Assembly (NCBI RefSeq): GCF_021462225.1
Contig: NC_061812.1
Coordinates: 48,775,363 to 48,839,362, forward strand
From: Girardinichthys multiradiatus
Taxonomy: Eukaryota; Chordata; Actinopteri; Cyprinodontiformes; Goodeidae
Length of the DNA stretch: 64,000 nt
Direction: 5' to 3'
The notes beneath the pieces were generated by a model. The model made no database searches, was not told the origin of the DNA, and saw nothing but the letters and a program-made list of their open reading frames with translations. Positions 43,840 to 56,683 of the stretch are shown piece by piece; position 1 is the stretch's first letter; each line of letters opens with the position of its first letter. The translations under genes and the position numbers were made by a program.

Positions 43840-46205
43840 CCCTAAGGATTTACATTATTTCATCCTCTTAAGTTCCTGATTATATAACTTCAGTTTCACC
43901 TCCTAATTTATTTTCTTTGTGAAGAGTATTACTTTTGTATTATCAACAGAGAATTTAAAACTCCATTTAATTGCTTCTTGCACTTTTTTAATAATATATT
44001 TAATTTTCCCTCCACGTTTCCAAATCGCTCCATCGTCTGCAAAATGAGAACATCCCATTTCATTCTCTATTTCTATAAATACATCATTTATCCTAACTGA
44101 AAATAATATAGGACATATTATGCTCCCTCTTGGAGTCCCTGAAAAATTCTTACCAACTGTTACCTGAATTACCCGTTCAGTTAAACAATTATCTAACCAG
44201 TTACAAATTCTTCCACAAATGCCCATTTTCTTCAATTTAATCATTAATCCTTCTTTCCACATCATATCATAAGTCTTTTCCATGTCTAGAAACCACCAAA
44301 ACTTTAACTTTTGTTTTTATTAACTCATGCTGCAGTCTTATTGCAGGGTCCACAGTGTTCCTCCTTCTACTAAAACCACTTTGATATCCACTGGATTCAA
44401 TAACAAAAGTTAGTCATTCATTAAGCATTTTGCCCATAATTTTATGTAACCATGATGTTAGAGCAATTGGCCTCTAATTTTCTGGTCTTGAAAAATCCTT
44501 GCTGGGTTTTGGTATTGGAACAACTATTGCCATTTTCCAACTTTTGGGTACTTTTCCACATTCCCATATTCTATTAAATTTATCTGATAAAATTATCTTT
44601 AAATGCTCACGAAGTTGACTTATTAACATATTTGATTATTCCCTGGAGTTGACATCTTATCTCTCCTCAGGGCCCCTTTTAATTTAACTATTGAAAAATG
44701 TATATTAATTAAACTTTTCTTCTTCTTGATTTGTCTTCTCCTCTTTCTCTAATAATGTTGTTACTCTACCCCTCCTCCATTCTTCACCAATATTACTTGA
44801 ACTACATGTATGTATTTTGATAAATATTTGTACCAACAATTCTGCTTTTTCTTCACTAGTGACTGCTGTCGTTTCATCATTAACTAAAACTGGGTAAACA
44901 TAATCTCTTCTTATACCATTCATTCATTGGATCATTTTCCAGATTTTCCCTATTTCTATTTCTCTTCTTAACTAATTACAAAACTTTCTACAATACTCCC
45001 TTCTTGTATTTCTTGTAACCCTTCTTACCATAGCTCGTTTCTTCTTGCATTCAATAATATTCTGAAAATTCTGATTTCTTTTCACACACATTCTATTGTC
45101 CACCAAGGTACATCTTCTTCTTATTTTTCCCACCTTTTTCCGGAATTGAATGGTGGACAGCTTCTATAACAGGATTGCACAATGTTAAATTTAATTAATC
45201 AATATCAATACTCATGTCTATTTCTTTATTTCATTCTTCACTTATTATCTTATACGTCTCCCAGTCAGCTCTACAAAAAGACCAATGAAACAACCCTCGT
45301 GATTCATCCTCTTGCTTATTTAGGCCAACTTTAATCACTATGGGAAAGTGATCACTTCCAATAGTTGAGCATTCCAGGAGCAGAGTCCTGCCAAAGAATC
45401 AGAAACTAATGTTAAATCAATTGCTGTTTCTGTACCGGTTCTGATGTTAAATCCTGTCCCATCTCCATCATTAATGCGCAAAAGATTTTTAGTCTCCATT
45501 ACCTCCTCATTAACCAACTCATTCACATCAGTCCTGTAATCCCATATTGAATTGTGTGCATTAAAGTCACCGCACCGTATGACCTTTCTTTTTAAATGAA
45601 ATATAATCTCCCCCAATAACCTCAAGTAAACAGGTCATTTATGCATAAATTCTAAAAATTAAACAACTTGAATTTACCATCTTTGGTCCATATTTCTATT
45701 GCAATACATTCAAGTGTTTTCCCCACATCTAAAAGTCTGTACTGCATTCCTCTTTTTAGAAAAATCATGCATCCACCTCCACTTCCCTATGTCTACGAAT
45801 ACTATTATAGCCATTAACAATAAAGTCGAATGTAGGTTTTAACCATGTTTCCTGAATACATATAATTTCAGGCTTTACTTTAAGCTTTTGTATGAATAAT
45901 TTTAACTCTTAACCATTTGCTATCAAACTTCTAGCATTCCATTGCATCAATAGGGTTACAAATCGTACTGTGCTGATCTGATCCTTGTTTTTTATGCTTC
46001 ACTGCTACCTACAGTATTATTAGGTTGTTCCTGAACCTTCTTTAATGCCTCAGCGTGACTTAAATTGTTTGTGGCCTTTACTATTTGAACGTCCACTGCT
46101 CTTTTCCCGAATGCAGAACCTCCACATGTTGCTCTGTGTTGCCCACCACAATTACAACATTTATCCTGAACATTTTCCACCCTCTTTTCATCTATGCCCG
46201 ATTTT
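43840..46205 (-). pseudogene. I/jockey-superfamily LINE, 5' ORF end to RT, decayed
   Basis: Reading down the minus strand: the end of an ORF1 with a zinc knuckle KCCNCGGQHRATCGGS followed by KRAVDVQIVKATNNLSHAEA (45992-46180), as in nucleic-acid-binding ORF1 proteins of I/Nimb-type LINEs. An endonuclease segment follows with RCGDFNAHNSIWDYR and GTETAIDLTLVSDSLA (45338-45625), then a linker (44705-44923), then RT with MEKTYDMMWKEGLMIKLKKM, GTPRGSIICPILFSVRINDV and HFADDGAIWKRGG (43903-44283). The FADD box is intact. Frameshifts and stops occur between the blocks. The 3' end is lost near the right end of element E. Confidence 0.75.
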
Positions 46206-46490
46206 AAAAATTATCACTTTGTAATAGGGGGTGATTTTAATATAATTCAAGATACCCTCCTAGGTCTTCAAATAGAATAATCTCATTAACTAATGCTGCT
46301 AAAAGCCTCAATGTTTTTAAAACTCAGTTGGGGCTGATGGATCTGTGGAGAAATGGAAACATAACAATTAAGCAATTTTCTACCTTTTCTCTTGCCCACC
46401 TTACCTACACATGCATACATTTCTTTCTTATTAATGTCAGATTGCTTCGTGAAACGAAAGCCTCTGATTACCATGCTATATGCTACCAGG
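46206..46490 (+). pseudogene. L1/Tx1-type endonuclease fragment
   Basis: The plus strand has YHFVIGGDFNIIQDTLLGL (start of the GGDFN catalytic block), then KTQLGLMDLWRNGNITIKQF, TFSLAHLTYTCIHFFLIN. This matches the centre of L1 endonucleases (F-NxxxxxFTxFSxxxxxxSRIDxFL). It is short, in two frames, and ends in unrelated sequence. Confidence 0.6.
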
Positions 46491-46689
46491 CACCAGCCCC
46501 TGTAGACTTAGAACTAGGGTGTCAACCCCGCTGTTTTACATTTTCGGTGATTTCATTCTACGCTGCTAATAGAGGACGACTACAGACAGTTTAGCTAGCT
46601 TCTACTGAAAGGAAAAACAAAAATAAGTTGACTCGAAGTCAAGCATACTTAATCAACAAACTCTTTACTATCCTAGAACAATCAAACTA

Positions 46690-47505
46690 AAACTACCAAT
46701 CAGAATGAAAGAACAAGAAATACCAATGAGCTATATAAAATATGACTACGGGAAACAAAGATGGTTAAAAACCATGACCAAAAGAGTGATGAAACATTAC
46801 CATTCAATGAGAACCAAGGATTATCTTGTTTTCCATTGCAGGAAACAGGTGGAGAAAAGAGAGATGGAGGTTTTCTCTGAAAAAGAGAGGAATGATGGTA
46901 GAGATGAAGAAGGTGGAGGGTTTTAAGCACTTGGGTCAACAGTGCAGAGCAACTACGAGTGTGGAAAAGATGTGTTCAAGCATGTTCAACCAGGCTGGAA
47001 CAGATAGAGAAACATGTCAGGTGTGTTGTGTGATAAAAGTGTGTCAATGAGATGAAATGGAAAGGTGTACAAAAGGCGCTGAGACCAGCATTGTTGTATG
47101 GTTTAGAGACAATGGTACTGAGAAAGAGAGACAGAAGACAGGGCTGGGGGCAGCAGAGATGAGGATGTTGAGGTTCTCTTTGGGCGTGAAAAGGATGGAA
47201 ATGATCAGGGATTAGTGCATCAGAGAAACAGCTCATGTTAGATGTGCTGGAGATAAAGCCAGAGAGGCCAGACTAAGTTGGTTTAGACGTGTAAAGAGGA
47301 GGGATAGTGAGTACATCAGAAGAAGGATGTTGAGGCTGGAACTGTCAGGCAGGAAGCCTAAAGGAAGACCGAAGAGGAGATTTATGAGTGAAGTGAAAGG
47401 GGACATGAAGGTAGTGAGTGTGAGAAGAAGATGCAGAAGATAGGGTTAGATGGAGACAGATTACTCAATGTGGCTACCCCTGAAAAAGAAAAGCCAAAAG
47501 AAAAA
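46690..47505 (+). pseudogene. RTE-clade LINE (Expander/BovB-like) 3' fragment
   Basis: The plus strand shows decayed RT C-terminal sequence: GGGFKHLGQQCR (FKYLG motif), AGTDRETCQV, VQKALRPALLYGLETMVLRK-like, MRMLRFSLGVKRMEMIR, REARLSWFRRVKRRDSEYIR, RRMLRLELSGRKPKGRPKRR, FMSEVKGDMKVVSV. These blocks end RTE-type polymerases of the Expander/BovB group. It is a different RTE family from 8349-11626. 5' truncated, as LINEs usually are. Confidence 0.7.
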
Positions 47506-47845
47506 GAATTCAATTCAATTCAATATTTATTTATATAGTGCCATTTCACAACACGTTGTCTCAAGGCTCTTCACAAAGGGTTTGGAATGGTATAGGGCTG
47601 CTGGGGAGGTTAGATTAAACTACTGAGTGTTAGAGTTTGGCCATTTTAGAATGGGCTATGTGTAGGAGTACTAAGTAAAATTAATACACTGATAAAGTGT
47701 GTCCATGTAGAGCCCACTGGTGGCCATTGTTATACTAAAAACCACAAGGATTGGAGATACCTCTCTCTGTCAGACTGATTATAACCATTGGGAAAAAGAA
47801 GGGGTCGCACAGGTAGCAGAAAGACCACAATTAAAAAAGTTTTAC
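47506..47845 (+). repeat. R1-related interspersed repeat
   Basis: Starts AATTCAATTCAATATTTATT and has the 'cacaacacgttgtctcaaggctcttcacaaaggg' head shared with R1. It then continues with a part (47715-47840) that closely matches 55765-55870 (CCACTGGTGGCCATT, AAAACCACAAGGATTGG). Confidence 0.7.
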
Positions 47846-48066
47846 AGACCAAATGAATGTCTCAGAAAAATGGCAAACAGAACCTATTACTATACAGAAA
47901 TACATAATCAATTCAATCCAAACAAAGAATGAAATTCAGTTAGACACATTATACCAAAATAAGTGATGTGCACCAGCCATTGGATAAAACATGGACTGTT
48001 CTCAACAAAGGGACTGATAAAAAGTCTGAATTCCTAAATGCCACCACAATAACCTACTTTTAAGGA

Positions 48067-49704
48067 AACTATGAATTAACACATGTGGAATTATATACTG
48101 AACAAGAAAGTGTGAAACAACTGAAAATATGTCTTATATTCTAGGTTCTTCAAAGTAGCCACCTTTTGCTTTGATTACTGCTCCGCACACTCTTGGCATT
48201 CTGTTGATGAGCTTCAAGAGGCAGTCACCTGACATGGTTTTCCAACAGCACTTGTTGGCCCTTTTGCCTTCACTCTGTGGTCCAGCTCACCCCAAACCAT
48301 CTTGATTGGGTTCAGGTCCAGTGACTGTGGAGGCCAGGTCATCTGGTGCAGCAACCCATCACTCTCCTTCTTGGTCAAATAGCACCTTACACAGCCTGGA
48401 GGTGTGTTTGGGGTCATTGTCCTGTTGAAAAATAAATGATGGTCCAACTAAACACAAACCGGATGGAATAGCATGCAGCTGCAAGATGCTGTGGTAGCCA
48501 TACTGGTTCAGTATGCCTTCAATTTTGAATAAATCCCCAACAGTGTCACCAGCAAAGCACCCCCACACCATCACACCTCCTCCTCCATGCTTCACGGTGG
48601 GAACCAGGCATGTAGAGTCCATCCGTTCACTTCTTCTGCGCCGCACAAAGACACGGTGGTTGGAACCAAAGATCTCAAACTTGGACTCATCAGACCAAAG
48701 CACAGATTTCCACTGGTCTAATGTCCATTCCTTGTGTTCTTTAGCCCAAACAAGTCTCTTCTGCTTGTTGCCTGTCCTCAGCAGTGGTTTCCTAGCAGCT
48801 ATTTTACCATGAAGGCCTGATTCACACAGTCTCCTCTTAACAGTTGTTCTAGAGATGTGTCTGCTGCTAGAACTCTGTGTTGCATTGACCTGTTCTCTAA
48901 TCTGAGCTGCTGTTAACCTGCGATTTCTGACTCGAATGAACTTATCATCCGCAGCAGAGGTGACTCTTGGTCTTCCTTTCCTGGGGCGGTCCTCATATGA
49001 GCCAGTTTCTTTGTAGCGCTTGATGGTTTTTGCGACTGCACTTGGGGACACTTTCAAAGTTTTCCCAATTGTTCGGACTGACTGACCTTCATTCTTAAAG
49101 TAATGATGGCCACTCGTTTTTCTTTACTTAGCTGCTTTTTTCTTGCCATAATACAAATTCTAACAGTCTATTCAGTAGGACTATCAGCTGTGTACTGTAT
49201 CCACCTCCTGCACAACACAACTGATGGTCCCAACCCCATTTATAAGACTTGAAATCCCACTTATTAAACCTGAGAGGGCACACCTGTGAAGTGAAAACCA
49301 TTTCAGGTGACTACCTCTTGAAGCTCATCAACAGTATGCGTATGCATCTCTCAATACTAATTAGGTATTGAGCTCGCTCTGCACTTTACAGAATCATTTA
49401 TTTGAAATGACATCAAGGTGAACATAAACATCAATGATACTGGAGAAAAATCAAAACCTCTTGAAGCTCATCAACAGAATACCAAGAGTGTGTGGAGCAG
49501 TAATCAAAGCAAAAGGTGGCTACTTTGAAGAACCTAGAATATAAGACATATTTTCAGTTGTTTCACACTTTCTTGTTTAGTATATAATTCCACATGTGTT
49601 TAATTTAGTTTTGATGCCTTCAGTGTGAAGCTACAATATTCAGTCATGAAAATAAAGACAACTCTTTGAATGAGAAGGTGTGTCCAAACTTTTGTTCTGT
49701 ACTG
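48067..49704 (-). mobile_element. Tc1-like transposon, DD38E-type spacing (Intruder-like), defective
   Basis: Long terminal inverted repeats: 49385-49704 on the right ends GTTCTGTACTG, flanked by TA. On the left, only the inner part survives, from about 48067 (ACTATGAATTAACACATGTG); the outer left tip is lost. The interior encodes a transposase in minus orientation. Confidence 0.85.
48153..49148 (-). pseudogene. Tc1-like transposase, DD38E type, frameshifted, Glu replaced by Lys
   Basis: Starts MARKKQLSKEKRVAIITLRM at 49148. A 1-nt loss near 49100 shifts the frame, which reopens at MKVSPSAVAKTIKRYKETGS (49057) with the hook RKGRPR and the second HTH (SRHISRTTVKRRLCESGL). The first Asp is in WSDESKF and the second in FQQDNDPKH. 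A 1-nt insertion follows at about 48390. In the next frame (48214-48447) the block WPPQSLDLNPIKMVW has Lys (AAG, 48301-48303) where the catalytic Glu belongs. Thirty-eight residues separate it from the second Asp when the shift is allowed for, fitting the DD38E group. The C-terminal tail is diverged. Confidence 0.85.
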
Positions 49705-49753
49705 TATATTTGCGTCATTATTTTTGTTGGTTCCCTTTTTTCTTTAATTTTAC

Positions 49754-51555
49754 AACCCCAATTCCAATGAAGTCGGGACATTGTGTAAATGATGACCACT
49801 GTGTTTCATCACTTTTCCTTTAACAACACTCAATAGGCGTTTGAGAACTGCGGACACTAATTTTTGAAACTTTGTAATTGGAATTCTTTACTATTCTTGC
49901 TTGATGTACAACTTCTGTTGCTCAACAGTCCATGGTCTCCATTGTCATATTTTGTACTTCTTAATGCTCCACATCTTTTCAGTAGGAGACAGGTCTGGAC
50001 TGCAGGCAGGCCGGTCTAGTACCAGCACTGTTTTACTATGAAGCCACACTGTTGTAACGTTCAGAATGTGGCTTGGCATTGTCTTGCTGAAAGAAGCAGG
50101 GATGCCCCTAAAAGAGACGTTTAGGGCAGCATATGTTGCTCCAAAACCTGTATGCATTAATGGTGCCTTCACAGACAACCCATGCCATAGGCACTGACAC
50201 ACCCCATACCGTCAAAGAGGCTGGGTTTTAAAGTTTGTGTCAATAACTGCCTGGAGGACATGACGTCCATGATTTCCAAAAACTTTTCCACCTTGCATAA
50301 ATCCATCTGAGATGAGCTTGGGCCCAGAAAAACTGGCGCCGTTTCTGGGTCTTGTTGATACATGGCTGTCGTTTTGCATGGAAGAGTTTTAACTATTACT
50401 CGTGGATGTAGAAACAAACTGTATTAACTGACGATGGTTTTCTAAAGTGTTCCTGATTCCACGTGGTAATATCGGTTTCAGAATAATGTTGGTTTTTAAT
50501 GCAGTGCCTCCTGAGGGATCGAAGGTCAATCAATGTTGGTTTTCAGCCTTGCTGCTTTCCTCCAGATTCTTTTTTGGGAATGCTCATTTTATACCCAATC
50601 ATGACATTCACCTGTTTCCAATCAAGGTGTCCACCTGTGGAATGTTCTAAACAGGTGTTTTTTTTGAGTATTCCTCATCTTTCCCAGTCTGTTGTTGCTC
50701 CTGTCCCAGCTTATTTGGAAAGTGTTGTAAGCATCAGATTCAAAATGAGTTAATATTTACAAAACAAAACCACTGACGTTTATTAGTTTGAACATTAAAT
50801 TGTCATAGTTTTATTGAGCTTCTTGACCCATATGCAGGAACCTTCAGGAGACTAGGGAAGTTATTTATTTTAAAAAGACAATATGTGTGAGGAACTCTCG
50901 GCTGCTCCTGCGGTTCGCCCTCTGGGGAAGGAAAGCAGATGGCTGAGCTTGGCTTCATGAACGTAGAGGAATCGTTAGAGTGAGGAGAGCTTACGGTTGC
51001 AGGTGGATTAGGAGTCCGGGAGGGGAGGTCAGTTTCGGGTAGACAAGTCTGAGTTTTCTGGAGGCAAGCGGTTTGTTGGAGGGCAGACAGTTTTCGGTTG
51101 CTGAGCGTCTTGAGGCTGGTGGAAGTCTGCCTGCGATCCTAACATGGAACTCCGGAGATATGCTGAACCAGGCTGCACAAGCATCACCGGGAGGACCCAA
51201 GAAGTTTGCCTCAGGAGGCACCTTGGAGGAAGGAGCAGAGCTTAAGGTTACAAAAAAATCTTTCATAGGGTTTTCAGTCCAGGACAAGATGCAGGGGGCT
51301 TGCGGTACCGCAAAGGACGACACTCAGGCGTCAAATGCTCAGCAACCCGCTCCTTTAAAAGCTGCCTTAACGAGCCTGATAGCTCACAGGTGTGAGACAG
51401 CAGCACGCTGTTCCACCCCCCAACTGAACTTGCTGAAAAACCAAAACAGAAGATAACACACAGACAGATCCTGACATAAATATTTTGTCTTTGTAGTGTA
51501 TTGAAATGCATACAGGTTGAACAAGATTTGCAAATCATCATATTCTGTTTTTATT
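49754..51555 (-). mobile_element. Tc1-like transposon relic split by a solo LTR
   Basis: The left tip is ACAACCCCAATTCCAATGAA followed by GTCGGGACATTGTG, a common teleost Tc1-family terminus. Just inside it part of the subterminal region is missing. The transposase in minus sense survives in pieces: 50169-50417, and 49945-50202 with VLDRPACSPDLSPTEKMW (Glu present, Ile changed to Thr). The upstream part extends to about 50795. An LTR (50801-51476) interrupts it. The element continues at 51482-51555 (TTTGTCTTTGTAGTGTATTG, TTTGCAAATCATCATATTCT) but its right tip is lost. Confidence 0.8.
50801..51476 (-). repeat. Solo LTR of an LTR retroelement (676 bp)
   Basis: Ends TGTCATAG and CCTGACA (TGTCA/TGACA tips), with a perfect 5-bp flanking repeat TAAAT (50796-50800 and 51477-51481). 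The reverse-complement AATAAA lies at about 50811, so it is oriented minus. GC-rich centre. No gag or pol. It lies within the Tc1 relic above. Confidence 0.88.
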
Positions 51556-54500
51556 TATTATTCTGTTTTGTCTGCTGTTTATATATAAAGTAATTCATCA
51601 AAAGGCCACAGGATTCTTTCAGGGCTGCCACCGACAGAGAGACAGCCATGCCCATGCAGACCTTCAGCCCATTCCACACTGAAGAGTTTCAGCTGAAGTT
51701 CATACATGGAAGCTTCATGCTGTGTGAGGCTGCACCACCTGCCACTCCAGGTTTTAATCAGACCTGTCCTCCTGCTTAGTCACATCCTGTCTCCAGTCAT
51801 GTCAAGATGTGATGAATAAGAGCAAGATTTTGACAACGTTTACTGATTAGTCACTTGAAAGCTTGTACTGCAAACTTTGTTCTGATAACATTTTGTGTTT
51901 CATGTTTTATTGTGTAAAAAAAACTTTTTAGGATGTCAACATATCTTTATAAACAGGACAGCAGTAGAAAGATATCTGTTATCAATAAAACCTGATGAAA
52001 TCTAATTTCAGTCATTGGTCCAGGTAAATCGTTGAAGCTAATTCTTCCAAGATTATCGGTACTAACAGCTGAATTCAGTGAGAAATTCAATGCGAAATTA
52101 AATCAATCTTTTCTACTTCTGCTAAGGTTTAAGCCTGCCTTATCAGGGCCTTGTCAGTGTGAGCCTGTCCAACCTAAGAGCACTGCACTAACATTCAAGC
52201 ATGGTGGTAGTGGCGTCATTCAGGAGGTAGTCAAATAGTTTGTCAGAAATGGACCTAAACATAAAAAGCTGTGTTGCTGGGGTAGAATTTTATCAAAGTT
52301 TTAGTGTGGTTGTTATTATGGAAATATTTGCGCCTGAATGGATAATGTTGACTTGGGTGAATAAGAGCCAATCCATAATAAATTCGTATTTGTTCAAATA
52401 CAGAACTTACCTCCATAAATCACAGTAACATTCTTTCTCCTTCTGAAAATGAATATGAATAAATGAAATACTTTTCTGAAAAAAAAATACAGAAGAAAAG
52501 AAGAAATTACAAGAAATGTCCATGATAAAGGCCACTAATTATACTGTACACTAAAATTAAAGATTAAATTTTGTTAATTTACTTAACGTTGTTAAAGTCA
52601 GAGACAGAAAATACATCTCAAAATCAAATATGCTTAATAAAATGATTTAGCACTTCTTCTGATCCCAAATATGTTCTCCTGGTGAAGGGCCCCATTTTCT
52701 TTGAATAGAGACAAGAGGCCCCAAAAGGATCTGAATGTCCTAGGTGTTCAAAATGTTTTGAACTTTTTGCATCATTCTGAAAGGATAATTGATCACTCTT
52801 TGTGGTAGAATTGATGGAGTTCATTTAAACTGGACAGTTTCCTGATATTGACCAGATCTTTAAGTGTAGTTCACAGATTTTTCAAATGGCAAATGCATGT
52901 GAACAATGGAGCAACTGTTCTCTCATTTGTTAAAGTGGAGAACAAGCTGATTGTTTTGTCAAGTTTTTTACTCAAAACAAACTGATTCTTACTTACAATA
53001 TGACAAATGAATAAAGTGTTAGATAATTTATATTATACCTTTTAAAACTAAAATGAAAGACTAAATTGATAATCCAAAGGGAAAAACAACTCATCTCCCA
53101 CTCCTTATTTCTAAACAGCTGTGGAAGCAGCTGATAAGCCAGAGAACAGAATGAATCAAATAGAATGAATGGCAGAACTAAACACAGAGTCCGGAAACTA
53201 GTAAACAGAACACAAACCAAACCCAACTAGACATGGGAAAGCCTCTAAAGCAACAGGACACTGGAAACTCAGAAACATTACAAAATAAAACAGAAAACTA
53301 GCAATAAAAAACTTAAGAAAACTCTAAATGTTTGAAACTAAACACATGATAGCTACAAGTGATGGTTTTCTTTCATGAGTTGTTGGTCGCAGGTTGTGTA
53401 CCCAGGGTGGACATCACAAAGATGCTTTATTAATCCCGAAGGGAAATTAAATGTTGCTGTAGCTCATATTATAAAGGTTTCTTCAAGGAGCTGTTGTAGA
53501 TGCTGATGAAGAAAATCATACTCCAATTTAACAGGAGGGTTTTACAAAGTCCACCCAAAGCTGCAACTTCAACTCAATTAAAATTGTTATTCTATTTAAA
53601 AACTTGGTCTGGGCACATTAAAGTTTTCAAATTCTGCCGAAAGACTGGTGAAATATTTGTCCGAATAAGGCTAGAACCTTCCTGATGGCTACAAAAGCAT
53701 TTGTTTGAGATGCAACATGCTAAGGTATATTCGACCAAAAGGTAGTACTGGTGTAGCTTATGTATATTATTAAAGCTTTATGTATAATTGTTGCTCTGTA
53801 TGAATTGGAGAAATTCTCAATAAATTTGAACTTCTGCACCTTAGTTACTGCTTTAAGCACTCATTGAAGTTGTTTGTATGTTTATTCTAGCCAAAAAGCA
53901 GAAACTCCAAAAACTCACTAAAAGCTTATAATTAAGATCAAATTCATGCCCATAATGACTGTATAGAACCATGTCATCAGAACGTAAAACTCAGAAACCA
54001 AAACAAAACAAATCCCATTTAAAAAACAAGAGAATTCATCTTGCAGTTTAACCAAGCTAATGTCTTGTCCCCAGCTGGTTCCTTCTGTGTAACACCTAAT
54101 ACTGAACGCCGTTAACATTTTGAATAAACAGGCCTAAACAAATGCACTGACGATGAGGCAGATTTCACCTGAAATTCCCGTCAGGTGCAAAAGGTTTTAT
54201 GACATCTAATAGGCCGAGGAGTAACAAGCGAGTCAACATGAGCAAAAGCTATCATCCATCTTTAGAAACACTTCCTGTTGTTAGGGGTTTTATTTTACCT
54301 GCTGACTCATTCCAAGACAGGCACTTGGAAAGGGATTGTGGCCCTCCAGCCACTTTCTTCTTTACTGACTGGCAGCAAAGTCTAACATTGCAGATATTTG
54401 GCAGCATCTGAGCATGATTCACACAAGCAGGTGTTGTCTGGGACAGTAATAGAATTCAATGATAAGTGAGTGTCAGTGTGGGAAGGTGGAGACAGATTGA

Positions 54501-54711
54501 TTTAATAAATTATAGGTTTGTGTGTGGGAGTGTGCGAACCAAAGCCAGAACATTTCTTAGGGACAAAGGTAAAGTCAGTGGTGGGTTAGCAGAAGGATCC
54601 ATCTTTCATTCTGACACATATGATTCAAAAGGACATACTTAATTTATTTTGGTGTCTTTTTAATATGTAGGGCACTTTGGTTCTGTTTGGTGTTTTAAAT
54701 TGCTTTATAAA
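51556..54711. other. Largely non-coding; scraps of repeats
   Basis: No gene is recognised. At 52180-52230 ('acattcaagcatggtggtagtgg') there is a scrap like the KHGGGSVMVWG box of Tc1 transposases. At 53414-53445 a CTTTATTAATCCC, GAAGGGAAATTAA motif occurs that recurs in diverged form at 58895-58930. A- and C-rich sequence at 53140-53340 resembles the antisense LTR-like DNA at 63245-64000. Minus frames at 52624-52824 and 52993-53226 are unrecognised. Confidence 0.4.
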
Positions 54712-54774
54712 TACAGTGGCTTGTAAAAGTATTTATACGCCTTGAACTTTTTCACATATTGTCACATTACAACC

Positions 54775-55913
54775 AATTCAATTTCAATTCAATTCAGTTT
54801 TTTTTATATAGCGCCAATTCACAACACATGTTGTCTCAAGGCTCTTCACAACAGTCAGGTACATACATTCTAATTAATCCTAACCATTGAACAGTGCAGT
54901 CAGAGTTAGCTTTTTATTCAAATTGGATAAAAAGTTTTTCTATCTAAGGAAACCCAGCAGATTGCAACGAGTCAGAGATTTGTAGCAGTTACTCCTCCTG
55001 GATGAGCATGTAGAGACAGTGGACAGTCACTGGCGTTGACTTTGCAGCAATCCCTCATACAGAGCATGCATGTAGCTACAGTGGAGAGGAAAAACTCCCT
55101 TTTAACAGGAAGAAACCTCCAGCAGAACCAGGCTCAGTGTGAGCGGCCATCTGCCACGACCGACTGGGGGTTTGAGAGAACCGAGTAGAGACACAAAAAG
55201 AACACAAGCACTGATCCAGAGTACTTTCTATGGGAAGGAAAAGTAAATGTTAATGGATGTAGCTCCTTTAGTCGTTTCATCTAGAAAGAAAGAACAGATA
55301 AACTCTGAGCCAGTTTTCAAGGTTAGAGTCTGAAAGAGAGCACATAGAGTTAGTCACAGTAGAAGCTCAGTCAGTAGCCATGTCTAGGAGAGAGAAAGGG
55401 TTAAACACTGAAAGACAGGGCTATGTGGATCATCTGTAGAAGGTGAGCATTAAGTTGTTCCCAGCAGAAGCTTGGAAGATGCCCCTGTCCAGAAAGGTGT
55501 CACAGGTAGACACAGAGCCAGGCCAGGTGTAGCTTCTAGGAAGAGAAAAGAGAGAGAACACAGTTAAAAGCTGAAATAACAGCAAATAATGCAAAATTGG
55601 AGCGTAGTGTGAGAATGTAACGAAAAGGGTGAAAGTGGTCATTATGTCCTCCAGCAGCCTAAGCCTATAGCAGCATAACTACAGAGATAGTTTCAGTTCA
55701 GATTATTTGGTTAAACGGCGCTTATTTACAACAATTTCGTCTCAAGGAACCCCACAAAGGGTCCCACTGGTGGCCATTATTATACTAAAAACCACAAGGA
55801 TTGGGATACCTCTCTCTGTCAGACTGATCATAACCATTGGAAAAGAGAAGGGGTCATACAGGTAGCAGAAATGGAGGGTGTGTTTGCACCTCAACCATAA
55901 CTACAAAAATAAA
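54775..55913 (+). repeat. Interspersed repeat R1, longest copy
   Basis: The fullest R1 copy in the window; segments recur at 1889, 17255, 19991 and 47506. It begins with ATTCAATT units, then a 'gcgccaattcacaacacatg' block, and ends near 55700 with 'cctaagcctatagcagcata'. A second R1-related head with the CACTGGTGGCCATT part follows (55690-55900). No coding capacity is visible and the class is unknown. Confidence 0.75.
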
Positions 55914-55918
55914 TATAT

Positions 55919-56458
55919 TTTCAGGATCTGTTTGTGATGGGTTTTTGTGTTTGTTGACCTTCTTTGCTCAGCCAGGTGCTCTTCTGTTCATTTTGGTTTA
56001 TTTAGATTCCTTCTGTTTAGGTTTTGTTACTTCTTGTGTTAGATATGTTTAGTTTAAATTTCCTTATAGATCTTGTTTCCCCCAGGTTAATGTCCTTTGG
56101 TTCAGATTAATTGTCTACTTGCATCAGTTCATTTAGATGTGTTTGGGTTACCTCCCGGTACTCCCTGCTTATTTGTGTTAATTAGTCATTCTCCATCTGT
56201 ATTGTTTAGGTTCCCTGGTACCCCGCTGTCTCACATTCTCCTGATTAGCTCCTCTACCAGTTCATTGGTTCACATTCCACTTCCTGGTTTTCATTGTTCT
56301 CCACCGGATTCTCTGCATACATCCTTAGTTCCACATCTCTGTGTTCTTGCCTGTTACCCTGCCTGCATTCCCCGTGTAAGTGTTAGTTATTAATAAATCT
56401 TGTCAACTCCGGTCCTCCTGCCTGCATTTTTGGTCCTGCTCCACCACACACCATGACA
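55919..56458 (+). repeat. Solo LTR of an LTR retroelement (540 bp)
   Basis: Starts TTTCAGGATCTGTTTG, where a TG tip appears mutated (compare TGTCAGGATCTG at the 50801-51476 LTR, minus sense), and ends ACCATGACA. A perfect 5-bp flanking repeat TATAT (55914-55918, 56459-56463) supports insertion. AATAAA lies at about 56391, so the orientation is plus. No internal genes. Confidence 0.78.
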
Positions 56459-56683
56459 TATATTTTATTGGAATTTTATGTGAAAGACCAACACAAAGTG
56501 GTATACAATTGTGAAGTGGAACAAAAATTATACATGATTTATTTATTTTTTTACAAGTAAAAAACTGAAAAGGGCATTGTGCAAAAGTATTCAGCCCCCC
56601 TGATTCAATACTGTGTGGAACCACCTTTTGCTGCAATTACAGCTGCAAGTCTTTTAGGGTATGTCTCTACCAGCTTTGCACGT

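Noticed and set aside
45338..46180. Zinc-knuckle and GDFNAH frames as host genes
   Set aside because: Their order with a downstream FADD reverse transcriptase on the same strand identifies them as one decayed LINE.
53380..53460. tRNA-derived SINE promoter (B-box-like GGTTGTGTACCC)
   Set aside because: The match to a B box is poor, no A box lies at the right distance, and no SINE body was recognised.
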